NCBI RefSeq assembly: GCF_048269545.1
Contig: NZ_JBLXIJ010000005.1
Location: forward strand, 62,001-126,000
DNA length: 64,000 nt
DNA from: Halpernia sp048269545
GTDB lineage: Bacteria > Bacteroidota > Bacteroidia > Flavobacteriales > Weeksellaceae
Direction of reading: 5' to 3'
Part shown: positions 7,334 to 15,318 of the stretch, one piece after another
Layout: each line of letters starts with the position of its first letter
Position numbering within the stretch: position 1 is the first letter of the stretch
Translations under genes and position numbers: made by a program
Notes under the pieces: generated by a model
Told to the model about the DNA's origin: nothing
The model's database searches: none
What the model saw: only the letters and a program-made list of their open reading frames with translations

Positions 7334-8101
7334 ATGAAGTCTAAAATTTTTCTGATAATTTTTTCTGCCGTTACATTAATTTCTTGCACGTCAAGATTGA
7401 ATGTTTCAAATATACATTCAGAAAAAAACCAAAGTATTTCTTCAGAGTTAAAAGATGATCCTGCTTTTGACGCGGTTATTGCGCCATACAAAAAGAAATT
7501 AGCCGCAACTATGAATTCTGTAATTTCTCACACCAATGTAGATTTAACAAAAAACGGAGACAACAGTAATTTGGGAAATCTTTTGGCAGATTATACTTTT
7601 GAAGGCGCATCAGAATGGGCGGAAAAAAATAATAAACCCACAATTGATGCAGCTGTAATAAATATTGGTGGAATTCGTTCTACAATTGGGAAAGGTGATG
7701 TTTTACTGCGACACGTTTATGAAGTAATGCCATTTGAAAATGAAGTGATGATTGTAAAATTAAAAGGTTCAGATCTACAAGGTTTGTTTGATTATTACGC
7801 TAAAACTCAGAAAAATAATCCTGTTTCTCACCTTTTTGTAGAAACTGATGCAGGGAAAATTACAAAAGAAAGTATTAATGGAGAAGAAATAAATCCAAAC
7901 AAAGATTATTATATTGCGACTTCAGATTATTTGGCTTTTGGAGGAGATAATATGAATTTTTTTAAAAAAGGAGAAATGATTTCCACAGGAATTAAACTTC
8001 GCGATTTGTTTATAAATAAATTTAAAGCAAAACCTGAAGTTTCTGCTCCAGATGATGTTCGTATCATTTTTAAAAATAAAAAAGTAGAAGGTAATGAATA
8101 G
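7334..8101 (+). CDS. 5'-nucleotidase C-terminal domain lipoprotein
   Basis: A 255-residue lipoprotein equivalent to the C-terminal substrate-binding domain of UshA-type 5'-nucleotidases. The signal sequence ends in the lipobox LISC (MKSKIFLIIFSAVTLISC). The domain covers ~40-250, with DNSNLGNLLADYTFEGA, NIGGIRSTIGKGDVLLRHVY, and YIATSDYLAFGGDNMNF. The start at 7334 is chosen because the earlier in-frame TTG lies inside the promoter -7 box. The 3' end overlaps the start of the metallophosphatase gene by 8 bases, so the two halves of a normally single enzyme are made from one message in reversed order. Confidence 0.88.
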   Translation: MKSKIFLIIFSAVTLISCTSRLNVSNIHSEKNQSISSELKDDPAFDAVIAPYKKKLAATMNSVISHTNVDLTKNGDNSNLGNLLADYTFEGASEWAEKNNKPTIDAAVINIGGIRSTIGKGDVLLRHVYEVMPFENEVMIVKLKGSDLQGLFDYYAKTQKNNPVSHLFVETDAGKITKESINGEEINPNKDYYIATSDYLAFGGDNMNFFKKGEMISTGIKLRDLFINKFKAKPEVSAPDDVRIIFKNKKVEGNE

Positions 8102-9044
8102 AAAAACTTTTTTGAAAACCCTTTCTGGTGGAACTTTAGCCGCTGCTTTAGCGCCAAATATTTTGTTTGCAGAAAATTATAAAATTGCGACTGAAAAATC
8201 GGTAAAAAAATTAACAATTCTACATACAAACGATCAACACAGTAGAATAGAACCTTTTGATCAATCTTACATAAAAAATCCAAACCAAGGTGGATTTGCA
8301 AGACGTGCAAGTTTGGTTCAAAGTATTAGAAATAAAGAAAATAATGTTCTTTTGGTGGATTCTGGAGATATTTTCCAAGGAACGCCTTATTTTAATTTTT
8401 TTGGTGGTGAACTAGAATTTAGATTGATGAGTATGATGGGTTATGAAGCTTCTACTTTAGGAAATCATGATTTTGATAATGGATTAGAAGGTTTTTTGAA
8501 AGTACAACCGAATGCCAAATTTCCATTTATTTGCTCTAACTATGATTTTAAAAATACCATTTTAGAAGGACAAACTTTGCCGTATAAAATTTTAGATAAA
8601 AATGGAATCAAAGTAGGTTTGTTCGGGCTTGGTGTAGAATTGGAAGGATTGGTTGCTAAAAAAAATTATGGTGAAACAAAATATTTAAATCCTATAGAAA
8701 TTTCTAATCATTACGCCGATTTTCTAAAAAACGAGAAAAAATGCGATTTGGTGATTTGCTTATCGCACATTGGTTACGAATATGAAAATGATGAAGCGAA
8801 AATTTGTGATAAAAAATTAGTCGCTCAAACTGAAAATATAGACTTAATTTTAGGGGGTCACACCCACACATTTTTTAAAGAGCCAGAAATTTTTGAAAAT
8901 AAAAAGGGTAAAAATGTTTTGGTAAATCAAGTTGGTTGGGCTGGTTTGCTTTTGGGGAGATTAGATTATTTCTTTGATGAAAATAAAAAAATACAAAATA
9001 TTGCTTGGAATAATCAAGTGATAGATGATCAGATTTTAGTATAA
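8094..9044 (+). CDS. 5'-nucleotidase N-terminal metallophosphatase domain protein
   Basis: A 316-residue exported calcineurin-type phosphoesterase, the catalytic half of a UshA-like 5'-nucleotidase. The N-terminus MNRKTFLKTLSGGTLAAALA is a signal with a Tat-like RKxFLK pattern (one R replaced by K). Metal ligands appear in LHTNDQHSRIEPF, VDSGDIFQG, TLGNHDFDNG, ICLSHIGYE and LILGGHTHTF. The substrate-binding domain is encoded by the preceding overlapping gene, so the two products probably form one periplasmic nucleotide hydrolase. This split arrangement is, as far as I recall, found in related flavobacteria. Confidence 0.92.
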   Translation: MNRKTFLKTLSGGTLAAALAPNILFAENYKIATEKSVKKLTILHTNDQHSRIEPFDQSYIKNPNQGGFARRASLVQSIRNKENNVLLVDSGDIFQGTPYFNFFGGELEFRLMSMMGYEASTLGNHDFDNGLEGFLKVQPNAKFPFICSNYDFKNTILEGQTLPYKILDKNGIKVGLFGLGVELEGLVAKKNYGETKYLNPIEISNHYADFLKNEKKCDLVICLSHIGYEYENDEAKICDKKLVAQTENIDLILGGHTHTFFKEPEIFENKKGKNVLVNQVGWAGLLLGRLDYFFDENKKIQNIAWNNQVIDDQILV

Positions 9045-9049
9045 AATTT

Positions 9050-11290
9050 ATGAGAAAAAAATTAATTCTTTTCTGCTTAATCATAGGTTTAAGTTGTTTT
9101 AAAAGTCAGAATATTTCTTCCGGTAAATGGAACGATTTGTTTTCTTACAATAACGTTTTAGTTATGCGTGAAGATTCGGATAGAATAATTGCGGCTACAG
9201 AAAATGGTCTCTTTTTTTATAATCCTTCTTCTGGTGAAATCACCAAATTGTCTAAAGCCAATGGTTTACATGAAGTAAAAATTTCAGCTTTTGATTATAA
9301 TCCAGTTACTAAAATTGGTTTAGTAGGATATGTTTCGGGTGCGATGGACGTAATAACACCCGAGGGAATTTTTTTAATTGTAGATATTCCTATTGCAACA
9401 GGTTATACAGGAACAAAAAAAATTAATCATATTTCTATTTCTGGTAATAATGCAGTAATTTCTGTAGGTTATGGTGTTTCTATTTTTAGATTAGACAAAA
9501 GAGAATTTGGAGATACTGCATTTTTTAGCAATGGAGGTGTTTATACCGCTGCAAATGAATCTATAATCAAAGATAATGTGGTTTATTCTGCGACCTCCAC
9601 AGGAATAAAATCTCATGAAATGAATGTTTCATTCCCACTTTTTAGTTCTTGGAATACACCAATTGCAGGGAATTTCACACAAATTTCTGCAGATACTGAT
9701 GTTTATGCAGGAACTTCTACCCAAGTTTTTAAAGGAAATGGAGCAGCTTTTGCGAGTTTTATTACAGGTATAAGTTCTTTGAAAGATATCACATCAACTG
9801 GAGGAAAAGTTATAATTTCCGATTTACAAAAAGTATCACGTTATACTGATACAGGAACTTTGGAAAAAACTATTAATGTAAATGAAACTTTAAATACAGC
9901 TATACAATTTCAAAATCAGATTTACACTGGGACAAAATTATCTGGTATTTTTAACGAGAGTTTGCAGCCTTATAAACCAGATGGTCCCTATTCAAATATT
10001 TCTTATAAAATATCACTATTAAAAGATGAAATATATGTTTCTACTGGTGGCAGAGAAAATTATAATACACCTGTTTTTAATGGCGTAGGTTATTATCATT
10101 TTAATGGAACAGAATGGAAATATCCCGTTATGTTTAATGGATTGGGAGATTTTTATAATATTTTAGATGTAGTTCCAAATCCAGCAAAACCAGGAGAAGT
10201 TTTTTTTACAAATTACTCTTATAATCCAGGTTATAGAGGTATAATTAAAATGCAGGATGACATTTTTGTAAAAAAATATGATGATATTTCTTTAGGACAA
10301 TATTATAAAAGAATGGTAGGAATTACTTTTGATGAAAATAATCAGTTGTTTGTTTCTGCTTCATTTTTGGTGGATGGAAAAGGATCTGGAGGTTTTTATG
10401 CTTACAATTCTTCCTCGGATAATTTTACATTGTTACAAGTAAGTACAATGAATGGGGCACAGAAACCATTTGCTAAAGACGGAATTCTTTATTTACCTGG
10501 CTCAAGAACGGATGGTGGAATTTTATTATATGATTATAAAAATACACCAGTAAATTCTAGTGATGATGTATATAAAGTACTCAATAAAAGTAATAATTTA
10601 CCAGAAAGTTTAGGTATAAGTGCTACGCTCGACAAAAGTGATGATCTTTGGATAGGAACAAGCAAAGGTTTACGAATTTTGCAAAATCCAAAAGATGCAA
10701 TCACAGCTGATTCACCGCAAACTGAAAATATTGTAATTGAGCAAAATGGTATTCCTGAAGAACTATTTCGAGATGCTGCAATTTTACAAATTGCTGTAGA
10801 TTCTGGAAATCAAAAATGGATTTCTGTAGATGGAGGAGGTGTGTTTTATATCAGTTCCGATGGACAGCAAACTTTTCAGCATTTTACTAAAGCCAATTCT
10901 CCTCTTCCTACAGATACTGTAACTGATATCAAAGTGGATGAGAAAACAGGCAAAGTCTATTTTGTTACTTTAGATGGAATTGTAACTTTTCAAGGTGATG
11001 TTGTAAATGTAACGTCTGATTTTGGTGATGTTTTAGTTTATCCCAATCCTGTAGTTTATGCTAATTATAAAGGAAATGTAAAAATCAGAGGTTTAGCTCA
11101 GAAAACAAATATTAGAATTACAGATGCCGCTGGAAATTTAGTTCATTCCGCTGTTGCGCGCGGTGGTTATTATGAATGGGATTTAAATAATCAACGCGGT
11201 AGAAGAGTAGCTTCGGGGATTTATTTCGTTTTGATGACTAATGAAGATGGAACAGATACTGCAACTGCCAAAATTGCGGTGGTGAATTAA
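9050..11290 (+). CDS. porZ: PorZ-like beta-propeller protein with T9SS C-terminal domain
   Basis: 746 residues, signal peptide ~1-19. The body is a WD/propeller-like protein with repeated strands such as DRIIAATENGLFFYNP, DLWIGTSKGLRIL and NQKWISVDGGGVFYI. It ends with a T9SS-type C-terminal domain (VYPNPV ... VKIRGLAQKTNIRITDAAG ... ASGIYFVLM). In Porphyromonas, PorZ is a surface component of the T9SS attachment complex that passes anionic LPS to the sortase. The gene sits directly before recO with 5 bases between, a pairing I associate with flavobacterial porZ. Family is firm; the symbol rests on architecture and context. Confidence 0.85.
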   Translation: MRKKLILFCLIIGLSCFKSQNISSGKWNDLFSYNNVLVMREDSDRIIAATENGLFFYNPSSGEITKLSKANGLHEVKISAFDYNPVTKIGLVGYVSGAMDVITPEGIFLIVDIPIATGYTGTKKINHISISGNNAVISVGYGVSIFRLDKREFGDTAFFSNGGVYTAANESIIKDNVVYSATSTGIKSHEMNVSFPLFSSWNTPIAGNFTQISADTDVYAGTSTQVFKGNGAAFASFITGISSLKDITSTGGKVIISDLQKVSRYTDTGTLEKTINVNETLNTAIQFQNQIYTGTKLSGIFNESLQPYKPDGPYSNISYKISLLKDEIYVSTGGRENYNTPVFNGVGYYHFNGTEWKYPVMFNGLGDFYNILDVVPNPAKPGEVFFTNYSYNPGYRGIIKMQDDIFVKKYDDISLGQYYKRMVGITFDENNQLFVSASFLVDGKGSGGFYAYNSSSDNFTLLQVSTMNGAQKPFAKDGILYLPGSRTDGGILLYDYKNTPVNSSDDVYKVLNKSNNLPESLGISATLDKSDDLWIGTSKGLRILQNPKDAITADSPQTENIVIEQNGIPEELFRDAAILQIAVDSGNQKWISVDGGGVFYISSDGQQTFQHFTKANSPLPTDTVTDIKVDEKTGKVYFVTLDGIVTFQGDVVNVTSDFGDVLVYPNPVVYANYKGNVKIRGLAQKTNIRITDAAGNLVHSAVARGGYYEWDLNNQRGRRVASGIYFVLMTNEDGTDTATAKIAVVN

Positions 11291-11295
11291 TTGAA

Positions 11296-11985
11296 ATGAC
11301 GAAAAAGAAAGGCTTCCTTTTATCTTATTTAAAATATGGAGATAATGATGCAATTCTGCATTGTTTCACCAATGACGAAGGTTTTCAGAGCTTTTATATT
11401 CGAGGGATTTATTCTGCAAAAAATAAAAAAAAAGCTTTACTCTCACCTTTATCAGAAATATATTTAGATGTAAATTTAAAAAGAAAATCTAGTGCACTTC
11501 CCTTATTAAATCAAATTGAATTCGTTAATTCTGCAAATTCTGATTTTAATATAAAAACATCTACTATTTTATTTTTTACCGCTGATTTTCTAAACCAAGT
11601 TCTAAAAAATGAAAACACGCAAAACGAAATTTACCAAGAAATAGGAAATTTTTGTGAACAATTAAAAATAAAAAATCCACAAGCGCATCTTATATTTTTA
11701 TTTAAAATAATTCAGCTATTGGGTTTTGCGCCACTTTTAGGAGATGGGAAATATCTAGATTTAGAAACGGGAGTTTTCACAGAAGAAATTTCGCATCAAG
11801 TTTTTGATGAAGAAATCACAAAAATTTGGAAAACAATTCTATTAAATTCTCACGACTACAATTCAAAAATTCCAAAAAATAAAAGCAGAGAAATATTAAA
11901 TTCTCTGCTTATTTATTATCAATTTCATTTTGAAAATTTTAAAATTCCTGTTTCATTAGAAATCGTAAAAGAAATATTTCAGTAA
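11296..11985 (+). CDS. recO: DNA repair protein RecO
   Basis: A 229-residue mediator that helps load RecA at single-strand gaps (RecFOR pathway). The N-terminal OB fold covers ~1-80 (GFLLSYLKYGDNDAILHCFT followed by NDEGFQSFYIRGIYS). The helical C-terminal domain contains HLIFLFKIIQLLGFAPLL. The four-cysteine zinc cluster of some RecO proteins is absent. It follows the PorZ-like gene by 5 bases and ends 3 bases from the convergent FKBP-like gene, with no terminator between. Confidence 0.9.
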   Translation: MTKKKGFLLSYLKYGDNDAILHCFTNDEGFQSFYIRGIYSAKNKKKALLSPLSEIYLDVNLKRKSSALPLLNQIEFVNSANSDFNIKTSTILFFTADFLNQVLKNENTQNEIYQEIGNFCEQLKIKNPQAHLIFLFKIIQLLGFAPLLGDGKYLDLETGVFTEEISHQVFDEEITKIWKTILLNSHDYNSKIPKNKSREILNSLLIYYQFHFENFKIPVSLEIVKEIFQ

Positions 11986-11988
11986 AAT

Positions 11989-12714
11989 TTATGGAGTAGG
12001 TCTCGCTTCAGTTTTATAAACTTGAAAATTAAATATAAAACTTCTGTCATTTAAGCTGTAACCTGAATAATTAAAATGAGGATCTTTACCAAAAGCCGCT
12101 CTAGAAGGAACAATGATTACGCCTTGTAAATTATAATTATCAGAATCTGGGATATTATACGCCTGAAATTTTCTTAATGCCTCACCAAAACCTTCTATTT
12201 CATAATAGCTGTGAGATTTTACATCACCTGCGTCTACAATAGATTGTTTTGTATAATAATATCCTGGATCCACTTCTGGAACACCACTTCCTGTAACACC
12301 ATTTCTAAAAGTTTGTGGAGAAGTAAATGCAATTACGTTATTTGTATTCGTCGCTTGATATGTTAAAGAGTTAGACATTAATCTGATAATATCTGTAGTT
12401 CCAATAGTTGTACCAGAAGTTGGTTGTGCACCTACTCTCATAATATAAACAACGCCAGAAGGCAAAGTAACTGGGTTTAAATCTGCCAATTTTACTTTTG
12501 TTGCACTTGGTACATCTGTTGAAGTAAATGGTTTAATATTTCCACGAGCATCCATATAATAATCACTAAGAAACTTCACTATTGCTTGATCATCATAAGA
12601 ATTTTGTGTAGCAGCATCATATACAGGTGCAACTGGTAAATCCTCTGAAGAATCAGTTTTACAAGAATTAAGAGTCATAGTTAGAAGTACAAAACCTAAG
12701 ATTATTTTTTTCAT
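11989..12714 (-). CDS. FKBP-type peptidyl-prolyl isomerase-like lipoprotein
   Basis: A 241-residue lipoprotein with lipobox LNSC (C18). The C-terminal half resembles an FKBP fold: YYEIEGFGEALRKF, the LQGVIIVPSRAAFGKD segment (equivalent to the conserved IPxxLAYG loop) and the final strand FIFNFQVYK. It would help protein folding in the periplasm. The N-terminal half (~20-120) has no motif I recognise. Several aromatic active-site positions of classical FKBPs are not obvious, so catalytic activity is uncertain. Related flavobacterial lipoproteins include GldI, but the context does not support that name. Confidence 0.78.
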   Translation of the reverse strand: MKKIILGFVLLTMTLNSCKTDSSEDLPVAPVYDAATQNSYDDQAIVKFLSDYYMDARGNIKPFTSTDVPSATKVKLADLNPVTLPSGVVYIMRVGAQPTSGTTIGTTDIIRLMSNSLTYQATNTNNVIAFTSPQTFRNGVTGSGVPEVDPGYYYTKQSIVDAGDVKSHSYYEIEGFGEALRKFQAYNIPDSDNYNLQGVIIVPSRAAFGKDPHFNYSGYSLNDRSFIFNFQVYKTEARPTP

Positions 12715-12772
12715 TTTAATTTTATGATTAAATTGCTTGATTATTTTAATTCTGCAAAAGTAAATAAAAGAT

Positions 12773-13195
12773 ATGAGAATAGATAAATTTTTATGGAGCG
12801 TCCGATTTTATAAAACCCGAAATTTAGCTTCCGAGGAAATTAAGAAAAACCGCGTATCTATCGGTGATCAGAAAGTAAAAACTTCCAAAGAAGTAAAAAT
12901 AGGTGATGAAATTACCATTCGTAAAAACCAGATTGATTATAAAATAAAGGTTTTGGAAGTTCCGAAAAGCAGAATGGGAGCCAAATTAGTTCCGCTCCAT
13001 ATTAAAGATATTACCACAAAAGATCAATTGGATTTGTTACAATTACGTCAAGAAAGTCAAAATTATTACAGAAACAAAGGCGAAGGAAGACCCACCAAAA
13101 AAGACCGTCGAGAAATGGAAGATTATCTAGATAATGATGATTCTATGGATGATTGGGATCAGTTTTTTAATTCTAAAATATCACACGAAAATTAA
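12773..13195 (+). CDS. S4-domain RNA-binding protein, Hsp15 (HslR) family
   Basis: 140 residues. The S4 RNA-binding domain occupies the first ~60 residues (MRIDKFLWSVRFYKTRNLAS ... NRVSIGDQKVKTSKEVKIGD). A basic linker and an acidic tail follow (EMEDYLDNDDSMDDWDQFF). In E. coli, Hsp15 binds stalled 50S subunits that still carry nascent chains. The 3' end overlaps the convergent aroK gene by 15 bases. Confidence 0.9.
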   Translation: MRIDKFLWSVRFYKTRNLASEEIKKNRVSIGDQKVKTSKEVKIGDEITIRKNQIDYKIKVLEVPKSRMGAKLVPLHIKDITTKDQLDLLQLRQESQNYYRNKGEGRPTKKDRREMEDYLDNDDSMDDWDQFFNSKISHEN

Positions 13196-13696
13196 ATTTT
13201 CAATTTCTTTAACAATTTCTTCCGCTGATTTGTAATCAGTACTTACAATAAATTCGGCTTGATTATAGAAATGATTTCTTTCGAATAAATGTTTTGCAAT
13301 ATATTCTGGTAAATCTTGTTCTGGTATTTTAGCAATTAATGGTCTGCTTTTTTTTCTTTTTAAAAGTCTTTCTGTTAAAGTGGAAATATGGGCACGTAAA
13401 AAAATACTTTTAGATTTTTCATTAATTATTTTCATATTATCGTAATAAGCGGGAGTTCCTCCTCCTAAACTCAAAACTATATCTTCAGATGTGTTTAATA
13501 TTTGTTCTAAAATTTCCCTTTCCTGCTTTCTAAAGTAGATTTCTCCCTTTTCTGTGAATATTTCTGCAATGCTTTTTTGATTTTTCTTTATTATTTCATC
13601 ATCTAAATCAAATAATTTATAATTAATTTTCTGGCTTAATTTTTTGGAAATGTGTGTTTTACCAGAACCCATATAGCCAAGTAAGGAAATTATCAT
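13181..13696 (-). CDS. aroK: Shikimate kinase
   Basis: 171 residues. Phosphorylates shikimate in aromatic amino-acid synthesis. The P-loop is GYMGSGKTHISKKL (~7-20), with substrate-binding DLDDEI (~31-36) and LSLGGGTPAYYDN (~75-87), and a lid region around KKSRPLI. Length is typical. It is convergent with the Hsp15-like gene, overlapping 15 bases, and divergent from the tRNA cluster, whose promoter begins 32 bases upstream of the aroK start. Confidence 0.94.
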   Translation of the reverse strand: MIISLLGYMGSGKTHISKKLSQKINYKLFDLDDEIIKKNQKSIAEIFTEKGEIYFRKQEREILEQILNTSEDIVLSLGGGTPAYYDNMKIINEKSKSIFLRAHISTLTERLLKRKKSRPLIAKIPEQDLPEYIAKHLFERNHFYNQAEFIVSTDYKSAEEIVKEIENLIFV

Positions 13697-13727
13697 GATT
13701 TTATTTTGTACAAATTACTTAAAAAAT

Positions 13728-13757
13728 TTTGAGATTTTAAAAAAAGACTTATCTTTG
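13728..13757 (+). promoter_or_regulatory. Promoter of the tRNA cluster
   Basis: TTTG (13728-13731), an 18-base spacer, then TATCTTTG (13750-13757). It is the best match in the window to the Bacteroidota promoter pair TTTG/TAnnTTTG. The first tRNA begins 36 bases downstream. Confidence 0.8.
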
Positions 13758-13793
13758 CACCACTTTAATAAAAGCAATAATGCTTCTACTAAA

Positions 13794-13866
13794 GACTCGG
13801 TAGCTCAGCTGGTAGAGCAATACACTTTTAATGTATGGGTCCTGGGTTCGAATCCCAGCCGGGTCA
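13794..13866 (+). tRNA. tRNA-Lys (UUU)
   Basis: A 73-base cloverleaf. The acceptor is GACTCGG/CCGGGTC (one T-G pair), the D arm contains AGCTCAGCTGGTAGAGC, the anticodon loop in ACTTTTAAT gives UUU, and the T arm is CTGGGTTCGAATCCCAG. The discriminator is A and CCA is not encoded. It is identical over its length to the copy at 14085-14157. Confidence 0.98.
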
Positions 13867-13916
13867 CAAAACAAGAAATTTCCGTTTGGTTATTTTTAAC
13901 TAGACGGCTTTTTTTT

Positions 13917-13999
13917 GCCTGTGTGGTGAAATTGGTAGACACGCCATCTTGAGGGGGTGGTTTCCTATGGATGTGCTGGTTCGAGTCCAGTCGCAGGCA
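13917..13999 (+). tRNA. tRNA-Leu (GAG)
   Basis: An 83-base class II tRNA. The acceptor is GCCTGTG/CGCAGGC (one T-G pair), the anticodon stem CCATC/GGTGG encloses TTGAGGG, giving anticodon GAG, a short variable arm follows, and the T arm contains GGTTCGAGTCC. CCA is not encoded. No promoter of its own is seen; it is probably processed from a transcript shared with the two tRNA-Lys genes. Confidence 0.97.
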
Positions 14000-14084
14000 C
14001 GCAGAAAATTTAGCATTAAGCAATAAAAAAAGGAGTAATTAAAATTACTGATTACCCATTATTTATTTCTTATATTTTTAGACC

Positions 14085-14157
14085 GACTCGGTAGCTCAGC
14101 TGGTAGAGCAATACACTTTTAATGTATGGGTCCTGGGTTCGAATCCCAGCCGGGTCA
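14085..14157 (+). tRNA. tRNA-Lys (UUU), second copy
   Basis: Identical in sequence to the tRNA-Lys at 13794-13866, with the same acceptor, anticodon UUU and no encoded CCA. The flanks differ, so the repeat is limited to the tRNA itself plus a few bases. It ends the cluster, 50 bases before a strong hairpin terminator. Confidence 0.98.
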
Positions 14158-14207
14158 CAATTTACGCAAGTAAGTTTTTCATATTAATATTTAGTGATTT
14201 GGTTATC

Positions 14208-14241
14208 AAAAAGCTTTCCTGAAGAGGAAAGCTTTTTGAGT
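14208..14241. terminator. Bidirectional terminator between tRNA cluster and panC
   Basis: A perfect 12-bp stem, AAAAAGCTTTCC (14208-14219) and GGAAAGCTTTTT (14226-14237), with a 6-base loop. Its A and T ends give a U-run on either strand. It serves the rightward tRNA unit and the leftward panC gene, which ends at 14258. Confidence 0.88.
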
Positions 14242-14257
14242 TTTCTAAAAATATTTT

Positions 14258-15106
14258 TTACTCCAAATGCATATTATCTATTAAACGGACATCTCCAAAA
14301 TTAACCACCAAAAAAGCGCGATAAGATTTATCCTTATAAAAAAAGTCAGTTTCTTTTAAAGTTTCTTCGTTCGCTATTGTGAAATATTCCAATTCCATCG
14401 CAGGTGCTTTTGCAAAAATTTCTACTACTCTTTTATTAATTTCTGGGATAGTAATTATTCTAAACCACTCATTTACTTTAATTAAAGTATCGTGTAAAAT
14501 TAAAGCTTCTTTTTTTTGATGGGAAGTTAAACGCTCGTTTCTAGAACTTAAAGCTAAACCCTCACTGTTTCTAAAGATTGCAACACCGTGAATATGAATT
14601 GGTAATTTTAATTTTTCTGCTAATTTTTTAATTATAGCCAATTGCTGAAAATCTTTTTCTCCGAAATAAGCATTATCTGGTTTCACTTGTTTAAAAAGTT
14701 CTTCCACAACTGTCGCAACGCCATCAAAATGTCCCGGTCGAAATTTTCCTTCCATTTCATCTTCTAAACCATCAAAATCAAAATGTTTACTTTCAGTATG
14801 TTCCGGATAAATATCATTAATCTGCGGAATGTAAACTGCATCTACATCTCCGCAATCTTCTAATTTTTTTATATCAAAATCTAAAGTTCGTGGATATTTT
14901 GCTAAATCATTTACATTATTAAACTGCGTAGGATTTACGAAAATGGAAGAAATTACTAAATCATTTTCAGCTTTTGCGGCTTTGTATAGAGACAAGTGTC
15001 CGTCGTGAAGCGCGCCCATTGTGGGAGCAAAGCCGATTTTCTTGCCCATTTCTTTCTGCCTTTCAATATAATTTTGCAGCGTAGTTTTGTTTTTTAAAAT
15101 CTCCAT
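14258..15106 (-). CDS. panC: Pantothenate synthetase (pantoate-beta-alanine ligase)
   Basis: 282 residues. Joins pantoate and beta-alanine with ATP to make pantothenate for coenzyme A. Motifs: APTMGALHDGHLSLYKAAK (the HIGH-like HDGH), FVNPTQFNN, FGEKDFQQLAIIKKL and LALSSRNERL (the KMSKS-like region). Normal length. It is transcribed leftward, divergent from the starch-synthase-like gene across a 212-base intergenic region, and ends at the shared hairpin terminator. Confidence 0.96.
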   Translation of the reverse strand: MEILKNKTTLQNYIERQKEMGKKIGFAPTMGALHDGHLSLYKAAKAENDLVISSIFVNPTQFNNVNDLAKYPRTLDFDIKKLEDCGDVDAVYIPQINDIYPEHTESKHFDFDGLEDEMEGKFRPGHFDGVATVVEELFKQVKPDNAYFGEKDFQQLAIIKKLAEKLKLPIHIHGVAIFRNSEGLALSSRNERLTSHQKKEALILHDTLIKVNEWFRIITIPEINKRVVEIFAKAPAMELEYFTIANEETLKETDFFYKDKSYRAFLVVNFGDVRLIDNMHLE

Positions 15107-15260
15107 GGATTTTTTTTGTTTTTTGTAAATTTAAAAAAAAATAATAAATAAAAAAGCTATTGTTTTTGTAATGTTTTGTGACTTTTTAATATTATAAATA
15201 GTACAAATCAGAGGAAATATTAAATAAATGTTAAATAAAATTTATTACTCTAAATTTTTG

Positions 15261-15268
15261 TAATTTTG
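15261..15268 (+). promoter_or_regulatory. -7 element of the starch-synthase-like/glmS unit
   Basis: TAATTTTG matches TAnnTTTG. The resulting leader of ~45 bases contains a perfect 6-bp inverted repeat GCAAGA/TCTTGC (15278-15295). No clear -33 is visible. Confidence 0.5.
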
Positions 15269-15277
15269 CAAACTAAA

Positions 15278-15295
15278 GCAAGAAGACGCTCTTGC
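15278..15295 (+). promoter_or_regulatory. Leader hairpin upstream of the starch-synthase-like gene
   Basis: GCAAGA and TCTTGC pair perfectly around a 6-base loop, within the predicted 5' leader and 24 bases before the ATG. It has no T-run, so it is not a terminator. It could stabilise the message or bind a regulator; function is inference. Confidence 0.4.
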
Positions 15296-15318
15296 TATGA
15301 AGTAACTTTAAAAATAAT

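Noticed and set aside
13695..14023. Open frames across the tRNA cluster on both strands
   Set aside because: They read through tRNA-Lys and tRNA-Leu sequences and have no protein features.
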